From an uncultured Eubacteriales bacterium (lineage in GTDB: Bacteria > Bacillota > Clostridia > Christensenellales > UBA1242), in the NCBI GenBank assembly GCA_949067325.1, contig CARTDZ010000003.1:1-47700 (forward strand): a stretch of 47,700 nt of DNA, given 5' to 3'. Position numbers and translations under genes: made by a program. This document shows, one piece after another, positions 28,197 to 43,100 of the stretch. Every line of letters begins with the position of its first letter. Position 1 is the first letter of the stretch. The notes beneath the pieces were generated by a model. It ran no database searches. It was not told the origin of the DNA and saw nothing but the letters and a program-made list of their open reading frames with translations.

Positions 28197-31100
28197 TTAT
28201 CGTAACTTTATTGGATCAAACGTTTTGTTTGAGAAGACACCTTTTAATTGATCTTGTTTAGTAAATGATTTATAATAAACTGTTCCATGCCATGAACCAA
28301 TTCCTCCTATGACTGGACCATGTATAGATTCTTTGAAGTAATTTACTTTGTCGCAATAAACTTTTTCCATATAATTTTCATCTTTACTTGCGGATGTCGT
28401 CTCTATAAATGAGTAAAATTCTTGATACAAGCCTCCTCCAGCTAAAGCAAGTCTAGTTTTCTTGAGTCCATTAACATTACCGTACGTTACTAAACCAATA
28501 GCTCCACTTGCACCGCTTTTTTGCACTGACAATTCCCCATCATTGTTCCCAAAAATACCTTTATTTTCAGTGCATTGTCCACTCTTAGCTTTATCTTCGC
28601 TTGGTTTTTTAACTGATTCTACGTGAATAGTTAAGTTCTCAAATTTAGATTTTGTCAAAACGCAATAATCAACATCATTTTTACTTCGCGATGTGCTACC
28701 ATTATTGCCTCCAGCACCTACACGCAGCAAACCGTTGTTTGTGCCATTAAAATCTATACTTCCTCCGTCATGCCCTTGGCCATCTCCTTGTAGTCCATTC
28801 TTCTCACTATATGACTCACCGTGCGTCCCATTTCCAGCAAACCAAGCACCATAGTTGATGCAATTGCTTTGATTTGCATCTTCTGACTGAGTTGCACTTT
28901 CTGGTTTTGCGATAAAGTTGATGGAATTTCCATTGCCATAAGCACTTACTGAAACGAAGTTGTCGACGCCATTAAATTCTGTATCTTTTGTTAAGATATT
29001 TAATGTTTCGTCACCTGAAAGAGATCCATAAAGTGATACATTGACAAATTTTGAAGAGTTTGTCAAGAATGTAGTGCTTTTGCTTGCTGAGGCTTCGCTT
29101 GCTGAGTCTCTGCTTACTGAGCCTCCCTTTGCTGAGCCTCCGCTTACTGAATTTAAAATTTTTACATCTTTGGTAAATTTTTCTTGGTCTGTTCCTTGGC
29201 CTGTTCCTTGGTCTGTTCCTTGGTCTGTTCCTTGGCCTGTTCCTTGGCCTGTTCCTTGGTCTGTTCCTTGGTCACTATACATATAACTATTTTTATTTAC
29301 AATGTTTAAGAAATGTCCATTTCCTGAAATGTTGACATTTTGAGGGCCTATATTTGAAGAAATTTTTACATTTATATCTTGAGTCATTATTATATTATAA
29401 ATTATAGCTCCGTTATCTGATACAGAAATATTACCTGGTGTTTGATCACCACCACCTATATCATAGTTTTCATATGTATCTACAACTTTAAGGCTACCGT
29501 TTTCTCGATCGCTAAAATTTATGTATTTCAAAATCACTTTTTGATCCTTTATGCCTAGATATTCTGATGACGTAGCTATTCCACCGAAGAAGAAATCTTT
29601 TTGTGCTTCTTTTATCTCAACTGAATAATTTGCGTCTAAAATGTTTGTGATAGTGTCAGAATCAGTATATTGAGAAACTATTTCTTTGTCACCCAAAGTA
29701 ACACTTTTTACTGGTCTCAATACTGAAGTGTCTATATAACTTGCATCAAATATACTTGCAAGTGTTTCAAACATCAACACCTTTGTTAAGTTGAATTCAT
29801 ATGTAATTGTTCTAGTTGTGCCAATATCATTTCCGTCTTCATTAAAGTCTTTATATTTAACATCTAATGTCACATCATTTCCACTAGTGGTAAGCTGTGC
29901 TTCATAGGTGGCAGATTCACCTTCTTCAAGCTCTTCTGAAACAAGGGTCAAAAGTTTTTTATTTTTATTATAGGTAAGCTCTATACCGTTAATTTTTAAG
30001 CTGTAATACTCATCCTCTTCAGGTTCCTCTTTTTCAACTTCCTGAACAGATATCTCTGTATAAGAGTCGTCTTCATTTTTCAAATAATATTTCAACAAGT
30101 ACAAAACTAAGGATTCGCCATTTTCATATGAAGCATAATAGTATTCACGGTCTTTATCTTGGAAGACTATGTTAACAGTCGTTGCGCTTTCTGGCAAGTT
30201 GGATTTGATTTTCGCAGACGTATTTGCTTCTATAGTTATGTTGCCTGTCATCAAACCACTATACTGTACAGTCAATCCATCTGCATCAAAAATTGTATCA
30301 TTGGTACTTGCCAAAGTGTCAGTATTTTGAGTGATTTTTATATTGCCTTTGCCTTCCTCACCATTCTTACCAATCAGTTTTGCATCTATCTTTACACCAT
30401 ATTTGAATTTGAAGGCGCTATAGTTTTCGTAGACTTGGACGCCTGCGAAATTGTAAAGCGTATTGCCTGTCGTATTTGAAAGTACAACATTGCCATCAGT
30501 ATCAGTTTGATAATCACTATTATCAAATTGTCCTGATTGAACATTGGTATAAACCGATGTTGTCAATTGATAATCATCTCCAATGTTTTGCATTTTGGTT
30601 GCTCCTATTTGCTCATTATCGGCAAGCTTTATTACAGGAGCAACTTTGCTGTTGCTATTAATAACAGATACAAATTCATCTATATCAACTGTTTTACTTA
30701 TAATCAAAGTAATAGCGTTGTTTGTCGAACGAACAATCTCAAAGCTTTCGAAAGTCGATCCAGTTGCTGCTACATATTTATACGAAGTATTGAAATTGTA
30801 ATTTCCATTTCCATCATAGCTAAACAATGGATCTGATGCAGGGTCATAATAGCCAATGTATTTAGTGTTAAAATTGCCTGCAAGTGCTTTTTCATTTAAT
30901 GTCAATGTAACTTCTTGATTGTCAGCATCTATTGGATTTACTGAATAACTATTTACTATTTGTTTAACAGTTGACGAGTTGTCTATTCCGTCAAAAACAA
31001 ATTCTTTTTTATATTCAGTCTGCGACAGATTGATATTTCCACTTGCCGCATCAACAAACTCAAGGTTTTCTGCCTTTCCTCCCACAACTTGTTGAGTATA

Positions 31101-34100
31101 TGCTTCAAATGTTTTATTATTGAATAATTTTTTAAATTCAGTAATGCCAAAATCACCTGAGCAAGTATTGACATTTTCGCTTTCGTTTGAAGTGTTTGAT
31201 GTTGATGTCAACTTTGCATTTGGTGCATAATACATTATCTTATTTGTATTGTCATAAATCATGTAGTAAATTTTGTTTTCATGATCTTTTAAGCATATAA
31301 TATTATTTGATGTCTTTGTATTACCAGTCTCACCCCACGTCAAAGTCATTCCAGAACTGCTAGTAAAATTCAAGTCCGTTGCAATTCCAAACAAGCCACG
31401 AGTAGTTGATTTTTCTTTATCATCAAATACAGCCAGTCCATTGAAATCATCAAATATAATTGTTTTTGCATCTTTATAAGAAAATTGCACATTAGATAAA
31501 GAATATGAGCCTTCCGCTTTCGTCATAACAGCCTCTAAACTTACAAATATATCCTTGTTTTCATCAATCCTGTAACCTTTTATCTTGAAATAATTTTTGG
31601 CATTTTGAACTTCTGTGCTATTGTTATTTAATGTCAAATTTAATGTCAAATTATTTAAAGTTAAATTATTGATTGAAAAATCTTGAGGCTTACTCTTCGA
31701 TTCGAAATTGAGTTTAACCTCGAAGTTAAGCGTCATATTGCCTGCCGTGAAATATTTTTCAGCATCTGCATTGTTTCCAACAAGCACAAAAGGCTCTCCA
31801 TTGATTGTGGTGGTTTTGTTTTCAGAATTTGTATAATAAGAGGTGGTTTCTTTTGAAATACTTTCTTCTTTACTTGGCTGTTTCTCTTTTCCTTCGATAT
31901 ATGCAAAGTTAAATTGATCGTTTATCTTTTCATATCCTTCATATTTTTCACCATCCAATTTTTCATCATCCAAGAAATTGGCTTGAACTAGCTGATCGTT
32001 TGCATACATCTGCCTGTGATGCCAGATTTGACGATGTCCTGCGTTATCATTTTTATGTGAATATACATAAAGCAACAGTTGATAAGGCACTCTATACAAA
32101 ACAGAAATAGGTGACTTGCAATTGCCATATGAAATCACAAGGCTGTCTTGTCTATATTCATATTCACTTGATCGACCATATTGTTCAACTATTCTATAAT
32201 CTTCATCTTTATCCTGATTTCCTGCTGGGTCTGTTTCCAAATCACTTGAAGAGAAGGCCTTTTTGTTTTCAGCATTAAAACCTGTCAGTCGATATCTAAA
32301 AGCATTATATTCACTGGATACAACAGAACCATCACCTGAAGTCTCTCCCTTTTCCCCAACTCGGCCAAGATCGAGCAATTGATCCTCGACATTTACTGTT
32401 GAAAGTAAATAACCAGTCCTGTAGTAGTTGTCCCATGCGTCTTTAATAGTTTTTTGTTCAGTCCATCCCATATGTTTAAGGTTCAAAGTTCCGTTCGCAT
32501 TAATTGATTGAGCTGAACTGTTTGTCTTAGAGATATCGCTGGCTCTATTTTTGAAATATCCTATTGAATATGCATTGACATTAGCATTGTCAGATGCAGC
32601 TTGATAAAGTTCTATATTGTTGACAGTGTAATTCGTATAGCCTTGCATAATTTCTTTCTCAGAATCGTCTATGGAATCTTCACCTAGATTTTCAGTTTGT
32701 GCCTTTGTTATAAAGGTCGGATCTTTTCCAAGGGCTTCGATTGAGCCTTCGTTGTAGCAATTTGATATTGTTACTGTAGCGTCTTCGCTGCCAAGGCCAA
32801 CAATTCCGCCCGCTGAAGATACATGGTCGCCTGCGACAGACTTGTTGCCAGCTTTGACTATGCCTGAGTTGTATGAGTTGTAGATGTTGAGGGCGGCGTT
32901 AGCGTGACCAACAAGGCCGCCAGCTTGATAGTTTGCAGATGTTTCGCTTAAAGCACTTTGCGCCTTTCTATAGCCATTGATAACTGAGTTTGCGTTGTAT
33001 GAATTATAAATAGTCAATTGAGCTTGTGTATAACCAACCAAACCACCAACACTCATATCTGTGCCTTGTGCATTCATAACTTCTATAGTGCCGTAGTTTG
33101 AAGAATAGTTGATTGTGAGTGGTCCACCTGTTTGAACATGTCCGACAAGACCGCCTACATCTATACCACCGCTTGATTGTTGTAAAATACCCACCATGTT
33201 TGTGACAGCGGTTAATGTGCTGCCTTTCTCGTTTGTTTGTCTTGCGACTGCGCCCCAGTTGCCATTATTTGCGTCTGTGTTTACAATTCTGCCAGAAAGA
33301 GTCAGGTTTGCAACTTCAGTATTGTTAAGTGTGCCAACAAGAAGTGGCGATGTCATTACAGTAGCATTGTCATTTGTTATTCTAAGGTTGAATACTTTTT
33401 TGCCCGTCAAATTGTTGAATAACGCTCGAGTGCCGTTATTAAACTTTATACTGCTAAGTTCTTCAATTGTATGACCATTGCCGTCGAAAATAGTGGCACT
33501 GCTTGGCAATTCGATCATTCCTGTCGCTTCAGTGTCCATATTATAATCATCTTCACTTTTGCTTGTATTGGCAAAGTTTATATCATTGAGCAGGAAGACA
33601 ATTGAAATGTTTGGTATGCCCTCAAGATGTCTTTTTGAAAGATTATACAAGCCCATTGCATTTGGTATGCCGTAAGCGTATTTATCCGCTGAGGTAGTGG
33701 TTTCTCCATCTCTAGTTGTTGGAGTTGTTGGAGTTTGTGCAGGTTGACTGTTCTTATTTGTTTCATATACTGAAAGTCTTTGATATTTGAAAGTATAAAT
33801 GTTTGCGTTTGAGCTTTTGTTGGTTGTTTGATTTTCAGCCAAATATGTTTTAGTATTATATGGAATATTGCCTGTTGTTGCATTCGCATCTTTTTCTATT
33901 TTATACAGAGATGATGGTTTAAGATAATAAAATTCTTTTCTTGTTGGATAGCCAAAGTTGAAGCTATAATCCATTGATGCATAATCTTCACCCGTCACCT
34001 GCGACCAACCGCTTGACAAGCAAGAATTGTCATTTAAAAGTTCATTAAATCCTTTTGCACTTTTGTCTTTGTCCCAATCTCTCTTCACATTAATTCCGCT

Positions 34101-37100
34101 CTTGTCATAATACGCTTTGTTTTTATTATCACCCCAAACGTCGTTTTTATTATTATCACCCCAAACGTCAAGTCGGTCAGAATCAGGCGTTGTTTTTCCT
34201 GAAGTGTGATCATTCCAATTGATGTAAGAGAAGGTGTACGAATTTTTGATCGAGATGTTTGACCCGCCTGCGAACGCGTGGATATTTGTGTCGATATAGC
34301 TTTCAAGGCTGCCACCGCTGAATGTGCCATATATGAAAGCAGTGTTTTGAGGGTCTGCAATTCCTTTGCCTACAATGCCGCCCATATGGCCATTTTTTTG
34401 TGCACGATAGATGATATCAGCAACGCTATAGCTGTCACTGATTGTTCCGCTTGTCATTTCACCTACAAGACCACCGACATTGACAAGTCTTTGACCTGCA
34501 ACCTCAATGTTTCCACTTAGGCCAACGGCGAAAATATTTCCGCCTTCCATTTTGCCTACAAGGCCACCAACTGACAAGTCTGAAGCTGCTGTTGTGCCTG
34601 TTGATGTTGTTGTAGTGTTGTTTACTTCACCAACAACCATATTTTCGAGTTCTACTACAAGTGAAGAAATGTATGAGTAGCCTTGCATAATATCGATAAA
34701 GTTGTTTGTCAAATCTTTAAGTTTGATTGAATTGCCATCACCGATAATAGCAATGTTTTTCATGGTTTGAGTTTTGTTTTCTTTATTACTTGGTTGTGTA
34801 TATTCCGTCGGCATTCCTTTTGAAGTTGATGTAGCCACATAGTAATACACGCCATTATCTGGATAATCATCATTTTCTACTTTTAGGTTTAGCTTTAAGT
34901 CGGCTGGCTTCAATTTATGCCCAGTGGTCAGCGTGTTGGCGGAATTTCCAAAAACGCCTCCCTTAATCTGCTGGCAAAGGGCTTGTGTTTCGTCATATTC
35001 ACCATAACCATATTTGCCATTAGCTTCGTCGTATTCACGATTATACCCCATATCTGTGCCGTAAGCATCAGTCGCAAGGACTACGCCATGGTTGTAGAAG
35101 TTGTCTACTATACGGCCAATTTGACCTTTTATAGGTGCAGAACCGAACAAAGCGTTTATATGAACTTTTTCAGTATCTTTTTCAGTATCTTTTTCAGTAT
35201 CTTTTTCAGTATCTTTTGTCGTTTTGTAACTATTGTGAGTAACCAAGCTGTAGTTGTTTGTCACTATTGAGCTTACCAAGGCTTGTATGTCAGTTTTGCC
35301 TAAAATTCCGCCGAAATAGTAACCCTCGACTAAAATGCCCTTTTCTTGTGCGATATACAAATCACCGTAGTTGTAGTTTTCTTGAACTGATATGTTTGCA
35401 ACTTTTAGATAGCCCGCTGTGCCGCCGACATTGATTTTATTGCCGCAGTTTTGGCCAATTCTGATTGTTCCGCCAAAAGATATGTTGTTAAGAGTTGCGT
35501 TTGTAAGAGTTGTGTCTGTATTTGCTGCGTCAGTTTTCTTTTCCACACTGCCCACAAATCCGCCGACGTTTATAGCTGAAGAATAGTTGAGAAGAATATG
35601 TCCGTCATAGCGAGAAACATTATTGTCTCCATTTTGAATATTTACGCTGCCTGCACGGCCAACAAATCCGCCGACATTTGCTGTGGCTGTGGCATCTCTT
35701 GTTGAAGATGGGGCAGGTGAAGAAATGTAGAAGTTGTCTGCGACTATGTATGCTTTGTCAATATCTACTGAGTTTGCGTTGCCTACAAGTCCACCAGCAT
35801 TGATGTTTGTTGCTTGAAGAGCGACAAAGTTCAATGAGTCTTCTCCTGCAGCAGAGAATGATACTTGGTTTGTTTGGCTTGAAGAAATTTTGACGTTGTT
35901 GCCAGCCTTGCCTACTAGGCCACCATAGTTTATCGTCTGTGCTTTCAATGGTTGTGAATTTGAATAGCTGAAATTGATTGATCTTTCGCTACCAGATTTG
36001 AAGAAGTCGTCTTTCGATACTTTATTCGATACTTCATTCGATACTTCATTTATCATATTGTAAGTTTTGAGGTCAGAAATTGATAATGCATTGATTGAGT
36101 AGCCAACAATTCCGCCATACGTAATGGAATTTGCTGTGCCATCGAAAGTAAGTTTGGTTTTGATTTCAGGTATTGTCTCATCTTCGCTGCCTGAAGCGAA
36201 TGACATTGTTGATCCAGCAGAAGAAGTATCTTCATTGTCACCTATTTTGCCAACAATTCCGCCATAAGTCATGTCGCCTTCGCATGATTTTACAGTCAAA
36301 GCGCTGTTCATACCTTGAACGTTGTCATTAAAGCTGAGGTCTACGCTTGCGTCTATGTGACCGATAAGGCCACCAACAACCAGCGAAGAATCCTTTTCAC
36401 TTAAAGGCGCAGCTACATTAAAGCCAAGAGACTTGTTTGTTTTTGCACCCAAAAGTGCAACAGTCATATTTCCGTCAGACAAAACGGCAGAGCCAAAGAT
36501 TGCACCTAAGGCTATTTTTTTGTATCCGTTTGTTGAATTGTTTGCGTTTATTGAAATGATATTTATATCATTCTTTATTGTGCTTTCAATAGTGTTGCCA
36601 TTGAATGTCATTTGACGAATGTTTGAGTTTTGTTTAGCTTCGCCAGCAAAGAGGCCTGCTTTTATCTCTTCATTTTCTATTTCACTATTGTACGAAACAG
36701 TCAAAACACTCGTGCCAGAAGCAAATTGTGACCCGTTGCCATCTTCTGTAATGACAATTTTTGTGCCAGTAATGTTTGTGCCTGTGATTGAAGGAGCGAT
36801 AAGGCCGACTGCATTGTTTTCATTTGGTCTTAAATTGATGCCTGGACGAACTACTTTGAAAGTCACATTTGTAAGTGTAGCGTTTGTCAAATCACTATCT
36901 ACCAAACCGCCTGAATACCTAGCAGCGCCAGTAGTGAAAATTGATGCGTTGTCGCCTTGAATTGTTTCATCAAAGTCAAACTTGAAAATAGCGTCTCTTA
37001 TTGTGAAGCCTGACAAAGTAGAGCTAAACAAAGGTCTATCCAAGATGATGTTTGGATATTCACCTTCTCCGCCATCTTTTCTGTATTGTTCCATACCATG

Positions 37101-40100
37101 AAGAGTGCCAGCAAATGAAGTCAAACCATTTTGGAATTCTCTCTTTGCCAAAACTTCGCGCAAGTCGATATCTGTATAGTTTGTATCATCGTCTGCGTCA
37201 GAATTTTTACCTCTGATAATAACCTCAGCTGTAGTGTTTGCCATCATTCTACGCAAAGTTTGCTCTATTCTATAGTTGTCAAGATAGATGATATATCCGA
37301 TTGCGTCAGTATATTTGAGCGTTGGAAAAAGTTCACTTGTTGGGTGCGTCCAATTTTCATTTATCCAATAGTCGTTGTTCAGGAATGCAGCTTGGGTTTT
37401 GTTTCGACCAACTGAAATTTGTTCAGTGTACAAAGCTGGCTCTTCAATTTTGGCTATTGATGCGTCTGGAATATATGCACTAGTGTTGCCTGCAACAGTT
37501 CCCATTTTTATACCAGGTGCAAAATCTGGAGCTATATCTTGTTTGCTTGCTTGTTCACCTGCAGTTGCATATCTATATATTCTTGCAACGGTGCTTGAAG
37601 TTTGTGTTGTAGGTTTGCCTTCACTTTCAGTCAAAGCAGTTGTTTGAATCAACAAAGAAACATAAGGTTTAAGCTGAGCCAAAACATCGCCTGCTGCAAA
37701 AGTTGGATTGCCTTTAAGCTCGCCCACAAAAGCTGAAATATTGTTGCTTGAATAGAAGCTTGAAATGTCTTGAGCGTTTGCATTTTGTGTGTAGTCATAG
37801 AAAGAGATGAAGTTGACGCTGTTTACAGCATAAAGTGAAATCTGGCTGCCATTTGTGATTTGTCCAAAAATTCCGCCTGCTGCAGGATTATGTTCAATGC
37901 CGCCAATTGTCAGTTTTTGATAAGCGCGAACATCACCAGCTGCGTACACTTGGTTGACAAGATATTTGGTGTCAAAGCCTTTAAGGTCGCCAGTGTTGAC
38001 ACTGTAAGATTCTACTTTTTGTGGAATATTTGCAATACCTACTATGCCACCACTTAAATAAGAGGTAAGACCGATTGCATTTATATTTGAATATGAAAGC
38101 TTCATCAAGCCACTGCCAACATAACCGACAAGTCCACCTATTGCCATTTGAGTGTAGTTGCCGCTTGTTGCTGAGAAGATATCAATCGCGCCGCGTTCAC
38201 GACCAACGTCGAAAGCGTTGCTTTGATAATAGCCACCCATATTTGACTGGATTTTGTGTTGCAATTCTTCATTGTGAGTTGCTACAATTTGTGAAAGCGT
38301 GCCAAAAGCTTGGCCGATTACACCGCCAGCGTAATATTTGGTTGAAATAATATGAGTAGAGTTGTTGCTCATTGTGCCGTTTATGACAAGCTTAGCATCA
38401 CGTACTGCACTGTTGCTGCCGCTCAAACCAATCACACCGCCTGCAACCGAACCTTGAATATGAGTGTCGCCAAAAGCGTGTAAGTTTGTCAAGCTAAATT
38501 TGCTGTCATCTTCAGCCGCTGTAAAATCATTGTTTGAGTAGTATTTTTGAGTTGATTGCTCTTTGGTGAAAATGTCAGCAAAGCCGACAATTCCGCCAGC
38601 GTAAGAATATCTGCCTACGATATCAATATATGAGCCAATTGTTGCACCCATATTTGAAGTGAGGCTTGTAGAAAGTGGAAGTAAATTTGCCCTCAGAACG
38701 GCCAAAGCGTCAGTGTTTAAAACATCTGTTGGGCTGTCTACATATCCTGCTGCGAGCTGTTTGGTTGAAATAACTGTTGCGTTTGTTATGGTCAAGTTTT
38801 TAAGTTTGCTGTCACCAAGAGCAAATCCAACAATTCCGCCTACAAAGTTGAGACCTTCAACTTTTGCATTTTGAGCAAATTCGACGTTTACATTTACTAC
38901 ACTTGCGTCGCGCATATAACCTGCAAGCGATCCAACAGCCGCCGCCTGATTGTTGACAAGGTTTGCAACTGTAAGATTGAGATTTAGCACCATTGGTCTG
39001 ATATCTTTACGAGATTGTTCAATTGAAGCGAAAAGACCAAATGCCATACGTTTTTGAGTTTTTGTATTATTGAGGTTTGAAATTGTAAAGCCATTGCCGT
39101 AGAATTGACCAGTGAAAACTTTTACAGACGAAGGTATGTCAACTCCACCAGTCTGTTCGTCACCCGAAGCGTTAAGGTCATTGAAGTCAATGTTCGCTAT
39201 AAGTCTATAGCTGCCATTTACGCTTTGTTCATCAAAATATTCGGTTATATTTGACGACTTGCTCTTGCCTGTCACATCTACAAATTCTTGTGCTGACCTT
39301 ATCAAAATTGGATTGTATTTTGAGCCGTATTGAACATCAATCAAGTTTCCACCAAGACTTACTGTCGCATAAGGCAAAGTGTATGTTTGTGTGCCTGTTG
39401 CATTTGACAAAGGCTTGTAATAACGATGTGAGAAAGTGAGAAGGTCTGGCTCATTGAGTTTGAGGCCTTCCTTTTGTGTCATCTTCCAGATTGTATCTTC
39501 GTCATATTCAGTGCCAACTGCAAAGCCATAGAATGAGCTTGCGTTTGTCACATCTTTGAGCTGGCCTGCGCCTGTAACAAAGCTTGACTCAGTAGGCTCG
39601 CTATTGTCTGTGAAGTCTGTATATTCTGGGTTGTAGTAATAGCAGTTTTCATAACTACCTTCAAGAGTTTTTAGATTGCCGCCCGCATCAACACCTGAGA
39701 AGTTCATTTGGCTGTATTTCAAGTTTTGAATCTGTGAAGTTGAATAGCAGTTTACAAGACTTCCTCTATTTATATACACAAATCCTGAAGCAAGATAAAC
39801 TTGTTCGTCGAGGTTGCTGTTTGCAATTGAAATGTTTGAATAGTTGTCTTTGATTGTTCCGCCATCTAAGTTTTCATAAACAAAGCCGCTGACAACACCC
39901 ACTTTTGATTTGATTGAAGAGCCGCGTCTGCAGTAAGCATACTGCTTAACTTCCTCGCTCTTTACACCTTCAACATAAGAGGTGATGATTGTTCTTGAGT
40001 TTGTTCCTACAAAGCCTGATGTCCAACAAGTTGGGTCTTCGCTTTGGTTTGCCATGTCAATGTTTTTGGCATAAGATGAAGCTATGCTGCCTGAGTTTTC

Positions 40101-43100
40101 AAGCACAAAGCCCGCCATATTGCCTTGACCTTTGATGTTGAAAGTGAGAAGTGAAATAGAATTCATTTGATAATATGCATCGCTATTATCATCTATTTTT
40201 CCACCTATAACATAAACGTTGTCGCCACCCACTCTTGAGTTTGTTATGCTTCCGCTGTTGCGAAGAGCAAATCCAGCAACGTTTGAGTTCCAACTTGAAC
40301 TTGCATTAAGGTATATTGGCATTGTTGTTCCACTGCCATTTATATAGGTTATATTCAAACCATAGCTTGTCGAAGCATTTGTATTGCTGCCAAACGCAAC
40401 AACGCTTGAATTTGTGATATTTCCGCTGTTTGAGATTGCAAAGCCAGCAATTTCAAACATAGAATAATCGCTTATGTCGGCCAAAATTTGACGTCCGCCG
40501 CCAAAGAGGTTTACTGTAACATTTTTGATAGTTGTTGTACTTGCGACGTTTTTGAATAGTGCAAGCGAAAGAGTATTTTGACCTTGCTCTTTTTCTGTGT
40601 TGAATGATTCAATGTGTATTGTATGGCCGTTTCCGTCAAGGCTCAAAATTTTGTCTGTGTCGATTGGACGATAGTTTTTGAGATAAATATCTTTCATCAA
40701 AATATAGTCGCGAGCGTCGCCTTCAGCCATAGCCAAGAAGTCGGTTTCATCTTCCACGCAAATTGGCAGGTCTTCATCAGAATATTGTTTTACTGAAACG
40801 CCAAACTCTTTTATCACTGGCAAGGTAAGACCGCCATAGTTGATATAGGTAGTCATTCTCATGCGTACAGTGGTTGTTTCTGGTGTTTCTTTTAAGCCTG
40901 TTACAACAAGATTGTTGCCGCTTTCTTTGATTGAGAATATGCCGTTTATTGAAGAGACAAATTCACCTGTTTCTTTGATGTAAATATTGCTCCAGCCGCC
41001 AGTTTCTTCGTTGAAATAGTCAACACGCTCTTTAAGTGGAATTTGTTCAACGTGAGTTCTGTCATAGTTGATGCTGTAGTAAGCTGTTTTGTCAGCAAGC
41101 AATTCTTTATGATAGCCGTTTGAAGCAAAGCTTGTTCTGGCCGCGTTTAGTTGTGCAACCGCATTGTTCAACTCTTCACTACTCATGTCGTAGTTATATT
41201 CTTCAGGCATAAAGGCATATTCAAAAGCAAGAGGTGTATCAAGACCTATATATGATTTGACAATATTGTCATAGCTTGAGAAAATTTTGATTGAACTTGG
41301 ATCTGTATCGATCGCGAGATCTACAACTGTAACCGTGTTTGTTGCTGTTTTTATTTGACCTTCGCCAAGCACTTCAGCATTTATCTTGAAAGCGTTGTTG
41401 CCGCCAGAAACTTGGGCGTTTACGTCAATTGAAAGAGTGAATGTCACAAGTCGTCTGCCTGCGATGTCAGAAGGCACTTCTTGTTGGTTTGTGATTTTTA
41501 TGCCTTTGACTGCATCAGAAAGTTTGATTGGAGATGCGGTCACTGTCTGATCACTATCAAAGTAAAGCTTGCCAGTGACTTGCTCGCCTTTGGCCGTGAA
41601 AGAGAGCTGGCTTTGGCCATTGATGACGATTTCTGGGTCTTGGAGATAAGCCACTTTGAGGAAATGCTTCACACTAGCCCCTTCTATCAAATTGCCATTC
41701 GCGTCATAGAAGGTGATATCAAAAGTGAGGTTTGTGTCAACATTGACAGATTGATTTATCCAAAGATAGAAATAAATTGCACCTTTTGATTTGTCTTGCA
41801 CACTTGGAATAATTGTCACATTGTTTTGTGATGTTTCTATATTTGCGTTGCCGTCATCATAGAACTTTGTCTCTGTACTTGCAAGCACCTTGCGCAAAAC
41901 AACCGCATTTGCCGTTGTAGCACCTTGATAAGATAGCTTCATGCTGTGATAGTTTGCAAATTCTGGGTTTATATTGATTTTTAGCACTGAGCCATAACCA
42001 GGAGCAAGCACGCTTGAAGGAGTGCCTTCAACAGTATAAACTGTTTTGTAACTGTCAAAGCCCTCTACTTTTTCATAGGTCATGCTTGAAAGTTTGTAGC
42101 TGTTTACGTCAACGTGATTGAAGCGTTGTGGCGTCAAAGCCGCTTCAAAATCTGTGCTGACAATTTCACTGTCTGAGTGAAGTGAAACTTTGTAAGTTGC
42201 AGCTCTTGTAACACTCCATTTATAGCTTTCATGCACTGAAATTTCTACAATAAATTCTATTTCAACAATTCCGTTTGGAAGAGATGTGACATTGTCCTTT
42301 TTTGTGAGAGTGATATTAAATCGTTGTTCGTCGCCAAATGCAGCAGTATAAACGCCCTCGCTAACCTTTGTTATTTCAAGGTCAATTCCATCAAGTGACA
42401 TTTTTGGAAAGAGAATGTCGTTTTGATTTGATGTGCGAAGAAGTGCTGTGAGCTTGCCTGTGGTCGAAGGTGTGATTGCAATCTTATCTTCTGTTTTGAC
42501 AAGGTCAATACCGCCTTCAAAGGTTGTGAGAAGGAAGCTGTGTCCAAACTCTGAGTTTGCTGCCATTTGGAAGCTTTCATATTTTGCGTCTGTCAAAATT
42601 GTTGGTGTCACACTTACATTTTTGCCCTGAACAATATTGTTTTCGTTCACGTTAAGCACAAGCGGACTTGTGAAATTATACGCTGAAGAAGCAAGCTTGA
42701 AATTGTTTTGTGTGAGATTGTAAGTTTGTGCAGAGCTTCCTAAACGAAGTGAAGTTTTGTCAAAATTGTAAGTTATTGAACGAGTTTTGCCTTTTAAAAG
42801 ACTTACTACGCCGCCATCTTCAATTTCAATTGTGTTTGAAGAGGCCACAAGTTTTGACAATGCATAGACAACCTTGACTTTGATTGTCTTTTTTGCTGTA
42901 TAATCTTGCTTTGAATAGATTGTTATTTCAGCGTCGCCAACACCAGTGAAGATAAGTTCGTTTGCCAAAATTTGAGCAACATAAGCATTGCTTGTAGTTG
43001 CAACAAGTCCTGAAAAGTCATCTATTCCAAAAAGTTGAGATAGTGTGATTGTGTTGTAAGCTTTAAGCTCACGGCTTTCACGGTCTTTGTCAGAAACGTC

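Noticed and set aside
29041..29286. Plus-strand frame rich in PVPWSVPW
   Set aside because: It is the antisense reading of the QGT repeat in the giant gene and has no ribosome site.
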